64,000 bases of DNA from an uncultured Oscillospiraceae bacterium. GTDB taxonomy: Bacteria; Bacillota; Clostridia; Oscillospirales; Ruminococcaceae. The notes below the pieces were generated by a model. The model saw only the letters and a list, made by a program, of their open reading frames with translations. It was not told the origin of the DNA and searched no databases. Of this stretch, positions 8,590 through 17,279 are shown piece by piece; position 1 is the stretch's first letter, and every line of letters begins with the position of its first letter. The position numbers and the translations under genes were made by a program. The stretch covers positions 56,397 to 120,396 of the forward strand of contig CAJUAN010000008.1 of assembly GCA_910584715.1 (NCBI GenBank). Direction: 5' to 3'.

Positions 8590-8870
8590 ATTTCTCTGTA
8601 CTCCTCCGCAAGCCTTTTTTGCTTTTCAATACCGCCGCTGTCCCATTCGCCCAGCTTTACTGTTATCCACTCACAGGGAAACTCACCGCAAAGTCCGCAG
8701 AATTTTACGTTGTGCCTTTCACAGCATTTAAAAATTTCGCATTCCTTTTCCCACATTGAAACGCATATCCCGCCGTTGACCAGACAGCCCTCGCATTCTA
8801 CGTCCGTAAAATGCTTACAGCCGGAGCAGTCCCCTCCGCATGGAGTTATCTTAAAAAAATCAGTACTCAT
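8577..8870 (-). CDS. DUF3795 cysteine-rich protein
   Basis: 97 residues with about a dozen cysteines arranged as CGGDCSGC, CEGC, CCERH and CGLCGEFPC, the pattern of DUF3795 proteins common in Clostridia and methanogens. The cysteines suggest metal or Fe-S binding, but no activity is known. It shares one base with the upstream HAD gene (taATG) and overlaps the downstream GNAT start, so the three are a tight operon. Confidence 0.8.
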   Translation of the reverse strand: MSTDFFKITPCGGDCSGCKHFTDVECEGCLVNGGICVSMWEKECEIFKCCERHNVKFCGLCGEFPCEWITVKLGEWDSGGIEKQKRLAEEYREIWKS

Positions 8871-9502
8871 TATTGTATCTCCATAATACTGCGAAAAATA
8901 TCTGTAACCTTCGAGATGTTATTTACCGTATGATCCGGCTTGAACCGCGCCAAATCGGAGTTCCCCATACCGAACCAGCCCTGACGTACCCAAACCGTGG
9001 ACATTCCAAGCTCCGCGGCGGGGACAATATCGTTGTCAAGCCTGTCCCCCATCATGCAAGCCTCCGCCGCCGTACAGCCCGCCCTTTGGAACGCAAGCTC
9101 AAATATGCGCTTATCGGGCTTTGAAACTCCCTCCTCCGCGGAGGAAATTATCACATCAAAGTATTCCCGTATTCCAAAGCTTACCAAACGCTCCTCCGTA
9201 CCCGCGCTTTGATTTGCGATTATCCCCAGCTTGTACCCGCCATACAGTTCCTGCAAAACCTCCCGCGATTCGGGGTACAACTTTTCAAGCTCTTTAGACC
9301 ACCTGACCTTTTCAAGTCCAAACTTTTTTACTGTATCCTTGTACGGCAGCATATTGACGGAAGCAAAATACTCCATTTGCTTGTAAAAATCCTCTCTGAA
9401 GGGCGCGCCCGCCTGTTTTAAGGTTTCCGACACCCTGAATTCAATGCAGTCCGTTTCGTCTATAAGCGTCGAACCCAAATCAAAAAATATCCACTTTATC
9501 AA
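8870..9502 (-). CDS. HAD-superfamily hydrolase (variant motif I)
   Basis: 210 residues with a HAD fold: motif I FFDLGSTLIDE (Asp8), a helical cap, motif II in IIANQSAG, and motif III/IV in MMGDRLDNDIVPAAELGM. In most HAD phosphatases motif I is DxD; here the second acid position is glycine (D-L-G-S-T), which removes the usual general acid. Such DxG variants occur in the family and may have weak or altered activity. The substrate cannot be told. It is the middle gene of an operon with an alpha/beta hydrolase, DUF3795 and a Sat-like acetyltransferase. Confidence 0.82.
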   Translation of the reverse strand: MIKWIFFDLGSTLIDETDCIEFRVSETLKQAGAPFREDFYKQMEYFASVNMLPYKDTVKKFGLEKVRWSKELEKLYPESREVLQELYGGYKLGIIANQSAGTEERLVSFGIREYFDVIISSAEEGVSKPDKRIFELAFQRAGCTAAEACMMGDRLDNDIVPAAELGMSTVWVRQGWFGMGNSDLARFKPDHTVNNISKVTDIFRSIMEIQ

Positions 9503-9504
9503 TG

Positions 9505-10326
9505 CTATTTCTCCTTAATACCGTTCAAAAATTCCTCAATAAGCGAATTGACGACCTCAGGCTTGTCCGTATTTGAATTATGCCCCGCGCCCTCTATCCA
9601 TTCAAGCCGTATGCCTGTATTTTTGTGCCAAGCCTTGCTGTACCTTATGCATGACCCCGCATGATCCTTAGTACCGCATATCAGCATAGCTGGACATTCC
9701 ACCAAATACGGAAGATCGGCTTCAATAGCCTCCGCAAGAATACGGAATCCGTGTCCCGCAAGCTTTGCGTAACGCTCCTGATTGCCGCTGTAGACTGTCA
9801 TCATATCCTGCATAAGCTTTCTTCCGTAATAAGTTGTGGCAACTCCGTTTGTACCCGATTTAAGCAGCCATTTCCAAGGGTAATACCTGTAGACGGGTTC
9901 CATTCGCTTCAAAAGCCAAAGCTCCGCAGCCGTTAAGTATTTCCTTTGCAGCGGCGCGGAATCAATTGATATAAACCCTTTAAGCTTTTTCGGGAACAGC
10001 TCCGAGTACATCTGTCCCACATATCCGCCCATTGACTGACCGATAATAACGGGATTGAGAAAATCCCCCGCCGTCAGTATCTCGTCCAGCCATTTCGCCT
10101 TGTCAGACAGGGAAAAATTCATCTCAAAGGGGTAAGACGCGGCGTGTCCCGGCGCGTCCCAAACAAAAACTCTATAGCTGTCCTTAAAGTAATCTATCTG
10201 CTTGTCAAACAGACGGTGGTCGGCAGTCAGTCCGGGCAAAAATACCAGATCGGCTTTGCCGTCTGCCCTGCTGTTTGTCCAATAATGAATTTCTCCTTTG
10301 GGTGTATTATATAATTTTTCGGTCAT
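9505..10326 (-). CDS. Alpha/beta hydrolase
   Basis: 273-residue alpha/beta-fold hydrolase without a signal peptide. The nucleophile elbow is GQSMGG, and the core strand VFVWDAPGHAASYP carries the oxyanion-side HG-like turn. The acid is probably in LICGTKDHAGSC and the histidine in EGAGHNSNTDKP. The reaction class (esterase, lipase or peptidase) is open. It leads the operon that continues with the HAD hydrolase two bases downstream. Confidence 0.85.
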   Translation of the reverse strand: MTEKLYNTPKGEIHYWTNSRADGKADLVFLPGLTADHRLFDKQIDYFKDSYRVFVWDAPGHAASYPFEMNFSLSDKAKWLDEILTAGDFLNPVIIGQSMGGYVGQMYSELFPKKLKGFISIDSAPLQRKYLTAAELWLLKRMEPVYRYYPWKWLLKSGTNGVATTYYGRKLMQDMMTVYSGNQERYAKLAGHGFRILAEAIEADLPYLVECPAMLICGTKDHAGSCIRYSKAWHKNTGIRLEWIEGAGHNSNTDKPEVVNSLIEEFLNGIKEK

Positions 10327-10390
10327 AACGCATCTCTTTTCGTACTCATTTTTTCATAATTTAAAAACTATATTACAAGCCATAACAAAA

Positions 10391-11137
10391 TTATAACAAA
10401 TTTTTCTCAATATAGCGCGCTACGCCGTCCATATCATTACTTTCTGTTATATGATCCGCCGCTTCAAGAACCTCGTCAACAGCGTTGGAAACGGAAACTC
10501 CTACACCGCAGTTTTTTATCGGTTCTATATCGTCATTATCGTCCCCGAAATATACTGTGTCGCTCCTATCGACGCCAACAGCTTCCAGCATAGCCTTGAT
10601 ACCGTTCCATTTTGTCGCCGCGGTACTCATTATCTGTATCAATTTGCCGTCCGCAACCGTCATATAAGTATCCGCGGTCAAAGCCTTTTTCACTTCCGGA
10701 CATATATTACTTGATGTACTGCTTAGAATTATCTTAAAAATAACGCTTGCAGTGGGCAGCATGGGAAATCCGTCAAAAACATCGGTTTCCCATTCGGGAA
10801 TGGGGACGTTTGAAAAAATGCCGTCCCCCGTTTCCATTGACAGAACCAGATCTGGTATCGCCATTGCCTTTTTCAAAATGCTTTCCGCACCGGAGGCTGC
10901 AATACCGTTTTCAATTATACCGTTTGGCAAAATTATCCTTGCGCCGTTTAATGTAGTCATCGCCGCAAAGCCAATTCGATTGCGGTAGTACAAAACCGTT
11001 CTTTCGGGACGGGCAGTCGCCGCCATAAAGATAATTCCCCTGTCACGGCACTTTTTAAGGACAGCATACGTATACTCCGACACAGACTTGTCCGTGCGGA
11101 GCAAGGTTCTGTCCAAATCGGTAATAATTGCTTTCAT
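10391..11137 (-). CDS. Cof-type HAD hydrolase (HAD-IIB)
   Basis: 248 residues. Motif I is ITDLDRTLLRTD (Asp6, Asp8), a C2B cap follows in the middle, and the C-terminal metal site is VYFGDDNDDIEPIKNCG with GVSVSNA after it. These are sugar-phosphate or nucleotide phosphatases of the Cof/YidA group; the substrate is not predictable. It reads as a stand-alone gene between the alpha/beta hydrolase and the CPBP genes. Confidence 0.88.
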   Translation of the reverse strand: MKAIITDLDRTLLRTDKSVSEYTYAVLKKCRDRGIIFMAATARPERTVLYYRNRIGFAAMTTLNGARIILPNGIIENGIAASGAESILKKAMAIPDLVLSMETGDGIFSNVPIPEWETDVFDGFPMLPTASVIFKIILSSTSSNICPEVKKALTADTYMTVADGKLIQIMSTAATKWNGIKAMLEAVGVDRSDTVYFGDDNDDIEPIKNCGVGVSVSNAVDEVLEAADHITESNDMDGVARYIEKNLL

Positions 11138-11177
11138 ATCGGTTTTTATCCTTTCTTATAATTATTTTTTGTAATTA

Positions 11178-11951
11178 TCAAACAGAAAAATCATCTTTTT
11201 TCATAATGTAAAAGCTGTATAGTCCTAAAAGAATATAAACGGGTAAAATAATATATAAGCTTATTTCTGGGTATGCTGCTGCCGTTGAAAAGCAATAAGG
11301 CATCGCGCTTATATCTATCAGAAAATGCAAAATGATAGGCAGCCATAAATTATTGATTTTCTTATATATCACGCCAAAATATAACCCCAATGCCACAGTC
11401 CAGATAACCTTTGCGGCAATTGTAAGAAACGGCTGTCCCAAAACGCCGAAAATATGTCCTATACCAAAGATAAGTGAAGAAGATATCACCGCTATTGCCG
11501 TTTTGTTTTTACGGTTGGCAAACAGCTTTTCAATAAGATTTAACAGCAGTCCTCTGACATATAATTCTTCAACAAACGCAACGCCGAAATAGTAAATAAT
11601 TCCCTCAATCAGAACCTTTAAGACCGTTGGTTTATTATCAAACGGCTGAAGCCCGATAAAAAATGCCGCACCCGATAATATCCCCGCCGCAATACCGACA
11701 GCGCCGTATTTTTTGAATCCGACCGCAATACCCTCCGCGTTAAGTCCCAGCTTCCAGTCGGGACATAAAAATTTTAAAACAGGAAACACAATTACACCAA
11801 TAACTATGAAATTACACATTAAAGCCCAATAAAACGGGGCAATATCCAAAACCTCAATATTTACAAATAAAGCGCAGGGCAGTCCCGATATATCCATAAA
11901 CGCTGTCAGTATCGTCAGAATACCGACTGTTATCAATTCTTTTTTATTCAT
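11178..11951 (-). CDS. CPBP family intramembrane metalloprotease (first of a pair)
   Basis: Abi/CAAX-type membrane protease with about seven hydrophobic helices. Motif 1 is EELYVRG (EExxxR) and motif 2 is FGIGH; together they supply the predicted metal-site residues. The ATG at 11951 has GGGGAG seven bases upstream; a longer frame from 11969 has none. Roles in this family range from prenyl-protein processing to bacteriocin self-immunity and regulated proteolysis. No bacteriocin precursor was found nearby. It is 20 bases from a second CPBP gene. Confidence 0.85.
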   Translation of the reverse strand: MNKKELITVGILTILTAFMDISGLPCALFVNIEVLDIAPFYWALMCNFIVIGVIVFPVLKFLCPDWKLGLNAEGIAVGFKKYGAVGIAAGILSGAAFFIGLQPFDNKPTVLKVLIEGIIYYFGVAFVEELYVRGLLLNLIEKLFANRKNKTAIAVISSSLIFGIGHIFGVLGQPFLTIAAKVIWTVALGLYFGVIYKKINNLWLPIILHFLIDISAMPYCFSTAAAYPEISLYIILPVYILLGLYSFYIMKKDDFSV

Positions 11952-11971
11952 ATGCACACTCCCCTGCAAAT

Positions 11972-12811
11972 TTATTGTTTCAATGCTTTTACCTTTGCAT
12001 AAATAACTACAGCAATAAAGGACGTCAATTCACCGATCAGTACTCTGATTATCTGTAATTCGTCAACTCCGCCGCTTGTTACAACGTGCAATAAATTTGT
12101 CACGATACAATTATTAAAAAAGTGATCCGCAAGTCCTATCCAAACTGTTCCCGACAATTGATACAACAATCCCCATTTTACGCCCATTAACGCGGACAGA
12201 ATCACATATCCTATACTCATTGCGACAAATAAGCCGACGTTCATTTCACCGTCCAAAAGACTCCTGAACGGTGTAACAAGATGCCAAAGTCCAAACAATA
12301 GCGCCGCAATGTATAACGCTGTATTCTTAGAATGTTCCCTGCCGATATAAGTGATAAAAAAGCCTCTGAATAAGCCCTCTTCCATCCAAACATTTATAAT
12401 GTTGAACCCTATACACATTAAAATGAAACCGATACCCGTATGCTTTACCGTGCTTCCGGTAAGTGAAAAGCCCGTAACAAAAAATTCCATATGAGCAGGC
12501 GTACCCCGAGCAGCTAAAACAACAAACTCCGTTATAAAGGCAATTGAATAAAATACCACGCAAAGACCAAAGCCCTTGAACGCATTAAAAAACAGCTTTT
12601 GCCTAATAAAACCGATATCGCTCCAATGCCATTTCAAAATCTTTAAAACCGCGTACAGCAATATAATTCCAAACGCTTTATTGATAAAACATTCCGCAAA
12701 AAATGTTTCGTCCGTTCGGATAAACAAAACTTCAAATATATGTACACCCAAGCATATCAAAAAGATAATTATGCTGTTTCTGACCGTGTTTCTTTCTGTT
12801 TGTAAATTCAT
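11972..12811 (-). CDS. CPBP family intramembrane metalloprotease (second of a pair)
   Basis: 279-residue membrane protein of the same superfamily as its neighbour but clearly different in sequence. Motif 1 is EEGLFRG and motif 2 FGLWH, each inside a hydrophobic helix, and eight or so helices are visible. Codons and base content resemble the neighbouring AT-richer gene rather than ligA. Two adjacent CPBP proteases followed by an ICMT-like methyltransferase invite a prenylation/CAAX-like reading, but without substrates this is speculation. Confidence 0.85.
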   Translation of the reverse strand: MNLQTERNTVRNSIIIFLICLGVHIFEVLFIRTDETFFAECFINKAFGIILLYAVLKILKWHWSDIGFIRQKLFFNAFKGFGLCVVFYSIAFITEFVVLAARGTPAHMEFFVTGFSLTGSTVKHTGIGFILMCIGFNIINVWMEEGLFRGFFITYIGREHSKNTALYIAALLFGLWHLVTPFRSLLDGEMNVGLFVAMSIGYVILSALMGVKWGLLYQLSGTVWIGLADHFFNNCIVTNLLHVVTSGGVDELQIIRVLIGELTSFIAVVIYAKVKALKQ

Positions 12812-12821
12812 AATCGCTCCT

Positions 12822-13493
12822 TTACCAAATAAACGGTATCAGCCTGTACCGCACTTTCTTTTTGTACTCCGCATAACCCGCAAGCTCCGCTTCAAGAACC
12901 TTTTCCTCGTTCCGTATCCTTTTGACGATTATCACGGGGTACGCCAAAAAAATCACAAAGGAAACAACCGAACCCAGCACCAGCGGCATTGACAGGAACA
13001 GCAGCAGCGTAACGCTGTACATAGGGTGACGTACAATGCCGTACAGCCCCGTATCAATTACCTTTTGGTTTTTCTGGACTTCGACGGTTCGGGACAAATA
13101 GGTGTTTTCCCGCAGCACCTCCGCGTACAAAAGATAAGCAAGCAAAAAGACGGCGGACGCCGCCCATGATAACCACAGGGGCGGCGTTGTCCACCGAAAA
13201 CGAAAATCAAGTCCCGCGGCGATAAAGCCCGCAATAAACATAAGTCCGCTAAGCTTTATCACCAATTGCTGCTCCGTCTGCTTCTCCTTTGCGTTGAGAC
13301 GCTTTTTCAACAGTTCGGGATTTTTAAACATCATAACTATCCCAGCGCAAAACATAGGGATAAACAGTATGCCCATAAAAACCCAACCGTTAAGCCACCA
13401 AAGCGTCCCCGCGGGCAGGAAAAGCAGTGCTCCTACCGCAATCACACCGCAGAAAAATTTTGATAACGCTTGTAAAAATAATTTTTTTGTCAT
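12822..13493 (-). CDS. Isoprenylcysteine carboxyl methyltransferase family membrane protein
   Basis: 223 residues with five or so membrane helices. The C-terminal half has the ICMT/PEMT SAM-binding pattern: QKVIDTGLYGIVRHPMYS followed by a hydrophobic segment and NEEKVLEAELAGYAEYKKKVRYRLIPFIW. In bacteria such proteins methylate lipids or unknown membrane substrates; true isoprenylcysteine substrates are not established. It overlaps the small membrane protein gene upstream by 4 bases in the present reading frame. Confidence 0.85.
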   Translation of the reverse strand: MTKKLFLQALSKFFCGVIAVGALLFLPAGTLWWLNGWVFMGILFIPMFCAGIVMMFKNPELLKKRLNAKEKQTEQQLVIKLSGLMFIAGFIAAGLDFRFRWTTPPLWLSWAASAVFLLAYLLYAEVLRENTYLSRTVEVQKNQKVIDTGLYGIVRHPMYSVTLLLFLSMPLVLGSVVSFVIFLAYPVIIVKRIRNEEKVLEAELAGYAEYKKKVRYRLIPFIW

Positions 13494-13699
13494 AAACTAA
13501 CCTCAAAATATTCACTTTTCCCTTTTGAACGGCGCGATAAACAGAACCGCCATTGCCAAATATAAACCGCGTAAATCGCATACGTTACCGCGTTGCTCCA
13601 AGGAAAGCTTGCATTTGGGTGCGTAAGCGCAAACGCCAAAAATGATATCGCCAGAACAAACATCACGGCGGCAATAATTCTTGATAATTTTTTAGACAT
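13490..13699 (-). CDS. Small membrane protein, probably frameshifted near its end
   Basis: 69 codons, starting MSKKLSRIIAAVMFVLAISF, a membrane helix. A second helix is expected after FPWSNAVTYAIYAVY. In the actual frame the protein switches to WQWRFCLSRRSKG, which is unlike a membrane segment. After Tyr46 the frame two bases on reads YLAMAVLFIAPFKREK and stops at 13512, a natural second helix with a basic end. A TA dinucleotide gain in the TTATATTT run at 13558-13565 would explain it. The gene could be inactive, or the sequence could hold an error. Function unknown; it precedes the ICMT-like gene. Confidence 0.55.
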   Translation of the reverse strand: MSKKLSRIIAAVMFVLAISFLAFALTHPNASFPWSNAVTYAIYAVYIWQWRFCLSRRSKGKSEYFEVSL

Positions 13700-13717
13700 A
13701 CAAACACCTCAAAAAAT

Positions 13718-14677
13718 TTACTTTTTCAAAGTAAGCGCGTACTTAGCCTTTTCAACGATATTTTCCGCGGAAAGTCCGAATTCTTTGAGCAGGTCAACCG
13801 CAGGTCCCGAATGACCGAAAACGTCGTTCACGCCGACCTTGACAACAGGTACGGGACAGCACTCCGTCACCGCGTCCGCAACAGCGGAGCCAAGTCCGCC
13901 GATAACGCTGTGCTCCTCCGCAGTAACGATAACGCCCGTTTCCTCAGCCGCCTTGCAGATGATATCCTTGTCAAGAGGCTTTATGGTATGAATGTTGATG
14001 ACTCGCGCGGAAATTCCCTCTTTTTCAAGATTATCGGCGGCAATTCTCGCCTCGTTCACCATAAGACCGGTAGCAACGATAGTTACATCCTTGCCGTCTT
14101 TAAGCTGTATGCCCTTGCCAATCTCAAATTTGTAGGTGTCCTTGTCGTTGAAAACAGGAACCGCAAGACGTCCGAAACGTAGATATACGGGGCCGTCAAT
14201 ATTGATAGCAGCTTCAACAGCCGCCTTTGCCTCAACGTCGTCGGCAGGGTTGATAATAGTCATACCCGGGATAGTCCTCATAAGTGCAATGTCCTCGTTG
14301 CACTGGTGAGTCGCGCCGTCCTCGCCAACGGAAATTCCCGCATGGGTCGCGCCTATCTTAACGTTTATGTGTGGGTAACCTATGGAATTCCTTACTATCT
14401 CATATGCCCTGCCCGACGCGAACATTGCAAAGGAGCTTGCAAAAACCTTTTTGCCGGTGGTAGCAAGTCCCGCCGCAACACCCATCATGTTAGCCTCAGC
14501 GATACCGCAGTCGATAAAGCGTTCGGGACACTTTTTCTTGAAAATTCCCGTTTTTGTAGCCGCCGCCAGGTCTGCGTCCAAAACCACCAAATCCTCGTAT
14601 TTATCGGAAAGCTCCGCAAGAGCCTCACCGTAGCTTTCTCTTGTAGCCTTTTTAATTACATCTGCCATTTTAAGCAC
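13718..14677 (-). CDS. Transketolase, C-terminal subunit
   Basis: 319 residues: the pyrimidine-binding and C-terminal domains of transketolase as a separate chain. Visible features are DLAAATKTGIFKKKCPERFIDCGIAEANMMGVAAGLA (the glutamate of GIAEANM activates thiamine diphosphate), IGATHAGISVGEDGATHQ, and the regulatory-domain piece PLDKDIICKAAEETGVIVTAEEH. Paired with the N-terminal subunit 8 bases upstream, it makes the two-chain transketolase of the non-oxidative pentose phosphate pathway. Confidence 0.93.
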   Translation of the reverse strand: MLKMADVIKKATRESYGEALAELSDKYEDLVVLDADLAAATKTGIFKKKCPERFIDCGIAEANMMGVAAGLATTGKKVFASSFAMFASGRAYEIVRNSIGYPHINVKIGATHAGISVGEDGATHQCNEDIALMRTIPGMTIINPADDVEAKAAVEAAINIDGPVYLRFGRLAVPVFNDKDTYKFEIGKGIQLKDGKDVTIVATGLMVNEARIAADNLEKEGISARVINIHTIKPLDKDIICKAAEETGVIVTAEEHSVIGGLGSAVADAVTECCPVPVVKVGVNDVFGHSGPAVDLLKEFGLSAENIVEKAKYALTLKK

Positions 14678-14685
14678 TCCCTTTC

Positions 14686-15528
14686 TTACGCCTCTAACTT
14701 CTTTAACTGCTCGTTAAGCTCATTCATAGCCTGCTCGTACTGCTCCTTATTGGGCGCGGAACCGTGCCAGCCAACCTGATTTTCCATATAGGAAACGCCC
14801 TTGCCCTTTGTGCTTGTCTGAACGATAGCAACAGGCTTGCCGTTGATTTTTTCCGCTTCGTCAAAAGCGCGCTCAATGTCGTCAAAATCGTGAGCGTCCA
14901 TAGTAATAACGTGCCAGCCGAAAGCCTCGAACTTGTCGGTGATAGGCATAGGAGAGCAAACGTCGGTTATCTTTCCGTCTATCTGCAAGCCGTTGTTATC
15001 AATAATTGCCACAAGATTATCAAGCTTGTTGTGAGCAGCAAACATTGCTGCCTCCCAAACCTGACCCTCTTCGATCTCGCCGTCGCCGAGAATAGCGTAA
15101 ACCTTGTAGGGCGCGGAAGAAAGCTTTCCTCCTAAAGCCATGCCGCAGGCGGCTGAAATTCCCTGGCCGAGAGAACCTGTACTCATGTCAACGCCGGGAG
15201 TACCTTTCATATCGGGGTGCCCCTGGAGCATTGCACCGATGTGACGGAGCTTTTTAAGTTCATCCTCCGAAAAGTATCCTCTTTGCGCAAGCACAGAATA
15301 AAGCGCGGGAGCGCAGTGTCCCTTTGAGAGAACAACCCTGTCCCTCTCGGGCATTTTGGGGTTTTTAGGATCAACATTCAGTTTTGCAAAATAGAGATAC
15401 GTCAACAGATCGCTTATCGAAAGCGAGCCTCCCGGATGTCCCGATTTAGCATTGTAAACCCCCTCGATAACCCCCATTCTCACCTTACAGGCGGTTGCTT
15501 CAAGCTGTTTTTTAATTGTTGCGTCCAT
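14686..15528 (-). CDS. Transketolase, N-terminal subunit
   Basis: 280 residues holding the thiamine-diphosphate-binding domain. The cofactor/metal motif starts at ILGDGEIEEGQVWEAA and ends at IIDNNGLQ (GDG to NN), with GHCAPALYS and MLQGHPDMKGTPGVDMSTGSLGQG as typical substrate-side loops. Transketolase moves two-carbon units between sugar phosphates, supplying ribose 5-phosphate and erythrose 4-phosphate. Split genes of this kind are common in Clostridia and archaea. It starts the two-gene unit with the C-terminal chain. Confidence 0.94.
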   Translation of the reverse strand: MDATIKKQLEATACKVRMGVIEGVYNAKSGHPGGSLSISDLLTYLYFAKLNVDPKNPKMPERDRVVLSKGHCAPALYSVLAQRGYFSEDELKKLRHIGAMLQGHPDMKGTPGVDMSTGSLGQGISAACGMALGGKLSSAPYKVYAILGDGEIEEGQVWEAAMFAAHNKLDNLVAIIDNNGLQIDGKITDVCSPMPITDKFEAFGWHVITMDAHDFDDIERAFDEAEKINGKPVAIVQTSTKGKGVSYMENQVGWHGSAPNKEQYEQAMNELNEQLKKLEA

Positions 15529-15548
15529 ATTTTACCAATCCTTTCTAT

Positions 15549-16361
15549 TTATTTTAATTTATCCAAATAATCAATTGCTTCGGCAATAGCGCCGTCCTGA
15601 CAGGTTGCCTTAGTAACATAATCAGCGTATCCTTTAACTATATCCTGGGCATTTTGAGGTGCAATAGCAATATCGGCAAATTCCAACATTTCCAAATCGT
15701 TGTTATAGTCTCCGGCTGCCGCAACTGTAAATGTATTCCACTTTTCAATAGCCCAAAGCTCTTTCAGCGCAGACCCCTTGGTACAGCCCTTTGGCAGACA
15801 CTCAAACAGGAAATCTCCCGATATAACAAAGCTTGTTTTGTCCCAGCCCATTTTTGCAGCATAATCGTAAAGTTCCTTTACTCTGCCGCCGCCCATTGAA
15901 TACAGTACCTTGCACCAACTGTTACGCGGGATCTCCTCCAAGCTTTTTTCGGTATACGTTAAATGGGTAATGCTCAGATGAAGCTGTTCCCACTCGGTCA
16001 TTCTTACAACGTAGATCCCATCGGGGAGATTTATCTCCACTCCCATTTCCGGAAACCTTTCCATAAGTTCAATAGTGTAATCTCTTGCCGCATCGTCAGC
16101 GCAATGCTCAAACAATGTTTTTTGTCTGTCAATGTCATATATAAGACCTCCGTTGTTGAGAATAACCGGCGCGTCGGGTTTAAGGTCAGCAAAGAATTGT
16201 TCCGCAGCCTGAATGATACGTCCCGTGGCGATAGTAAAGATTCCTCCGTTTTGTCTGAAATACTCAATAGCGTTAAGGTCTTTTTCATTTAGTATTTTAT
16301 TGTGCGGAAGCAATGTTCCGTCCAAATCAGTTACAAGAACCGTATTTGAAAATTTGGGCAT
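15549..16361 (-). CDS. Cof-type HAD hydrolase (HAD-IIB)
   Basis: 270 residues. Motif I is VTDLDGTLLPHNK (nucleophile and acid Asp), motif II is in FTIATGRI, and the metal-binding end is AAGDYNNDLEMLEFADIAIAPQNA. The family dephosphorylates sugar phosphates, nucleotides or flavin precursors. It lies between rluD and the transketolase genes on the same strand. A second Cof-type protein occurs at 10.4-11.1 kb; the two are paralogous but not close. Confidence 0.88.
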   Translation of the reverse strand: MPKFSNTVLVTDLDGTLLPHNKILNEKDLNAIEYFRQNGGIFTIATGRIIQAAEQFFADLKPDAPVILNNGGLIYDIDRQKTLFEHCADDAARDYTIELMERFPEMGVEINLPDGIYVVRMTEWEQLHLSITHLTYTEKSLEEIPRNSWCKVLYSMGGGRVKELYDYAAKMGWDKTSFVISGDFLFECLPKGCTKGSALKELWAIEKWNTFTVAAAGDYNNDLEMLEFADIAIAPQNAQDIVKGYADYVTKATCQDGAIAEAIDYLDKLK

Positions 16362-16370
16362 AAATATTCC

Positions 16371-17279
16371 TCATTTTGATAATTTGTTAAGTACAGAATT
16401 AAAGTAATCGGGTAATTCGCTATCAAATTCATAGTATTTTCCGTCCATCGGATGAATAAACCCTATTTTTTTAGCGTGAAGGCATTGGCCTTTACAGTAT
16501 TTTGAGGGTTTTCCGTATACATCGTCACCAAATACAGGGTGACCGATATACGCCATATGAACCCGTATCTGATGAGTTCTTCCTGTAAACAACTTAAGCT
16601 TTACATGGCTGTAGCTGCCAAATTCATTCAAAACAGTGTACTCCGTCTTAGCTTCTTTGGAGTTTTTCTCCGTAATGCACATTTTTTTACGATCAACAGG
16701 ATGTCTGCCTATTGGAGCATCGATTATTCCGGAGATTTCCTTTAATCTTCCGCAAATAACAGCTTGATACTCACGTGTAAAGGTATGAGCCTTTATCTGT
16801 TCTGCAAGACCGACATGAGCCTTATCGGTCTTAGCAACAATAAGCAAACCGCTCGTATTCTTGTCAATTCTGTGAACAATTCCGGGACGGATAACACCAT
16901 TTATTGAAGAAAGCTGTCCCTTACATTGATACAAAAGCGCGTTTACAAGTGTTCCGCTGTAATTCCCCGCAGCCGGATGAACAACCATTCCTTTTGGTTT
17001 ATTTACAACAAGCAAGTGTTCGTCCTGATATACTATTTCAATGGGAATATTTTCTGGAACAACATCAAGCTCAATCGGCTCCGGAAAGTCAACTATTATT
17101 TCATCGCCGCACTTAACCGTATAGCTTTTAACAGCCTGCAAGCCGTTTACAGTAATTTTTCCATTGCCCAAAAGCTTTTGAAGCATAGAACGCGAAACTT
17201 CCATATTCTGACAGCTCAACCATTTATCAATACGGATTCCCTCGTTTTCATAATCAGCAGTAAATGTCATTCTACTCAT
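16371..17279 (-). CDS. rluD: Ribosomal large subunit pseudouridine synthase, RluA/RluD family
   Basis: About 302 residues: an N-terminal S4 domain (RIDKWLSCQNMEVSRSMLQKLL) and a catalytic domain with GIVHRIDKNTSGLLIVAKT, whose aspartate is the nucleophile. FTREYQAVICG and GRTHQIRVHMAYIGHPVFGD follow, all diagnostic of RluA-type enzymes. RluD makes pseudouridines in helix 69 of 23S rRNA; lspA-rluD adjacency supports that assignment. The ATG at 17279 lies inside the last codons of lspA (ATGAGTAG overlap), with AAAGGA eight bases upstream. Confidence 0.9.
   Translation of the reverse strand: MSRMTFTADYENEGIRIDKWLSCQNMEVSRSMLQKLLGNGKITVNGLQAVKSYTVKCGDEIIVDFPEPIELDVVPENIPIEIVYQDEHLLVVNKPKGMVVHPAAGNYSGTLVNALLYQCKGQLSSINGVIRPGIVHRIDKNTSGLLIVAKTDKAHVGLAEQIKAHTFTREYQAVICGRLKEISGIIDAPIGRHPVDRKKMCITEKNSKEAKTEYTVLNEFGSYSHVKLKLFTGRTHQIRVHMAYIGHPVFGDDVYGKPSKYCKGQCLHAKKIGFIHPMDGKYYEFDSELPDYFNSVLNKLSK

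Noticed and set aside
11178..13493. Bacteriocin or prenylated-peptide system (two CPBP proteases plus ICMT)
   Set aside because: No precursor peptide with a leader or CAAX-like end and no transporter nearby; proximity alone is weak evidence.
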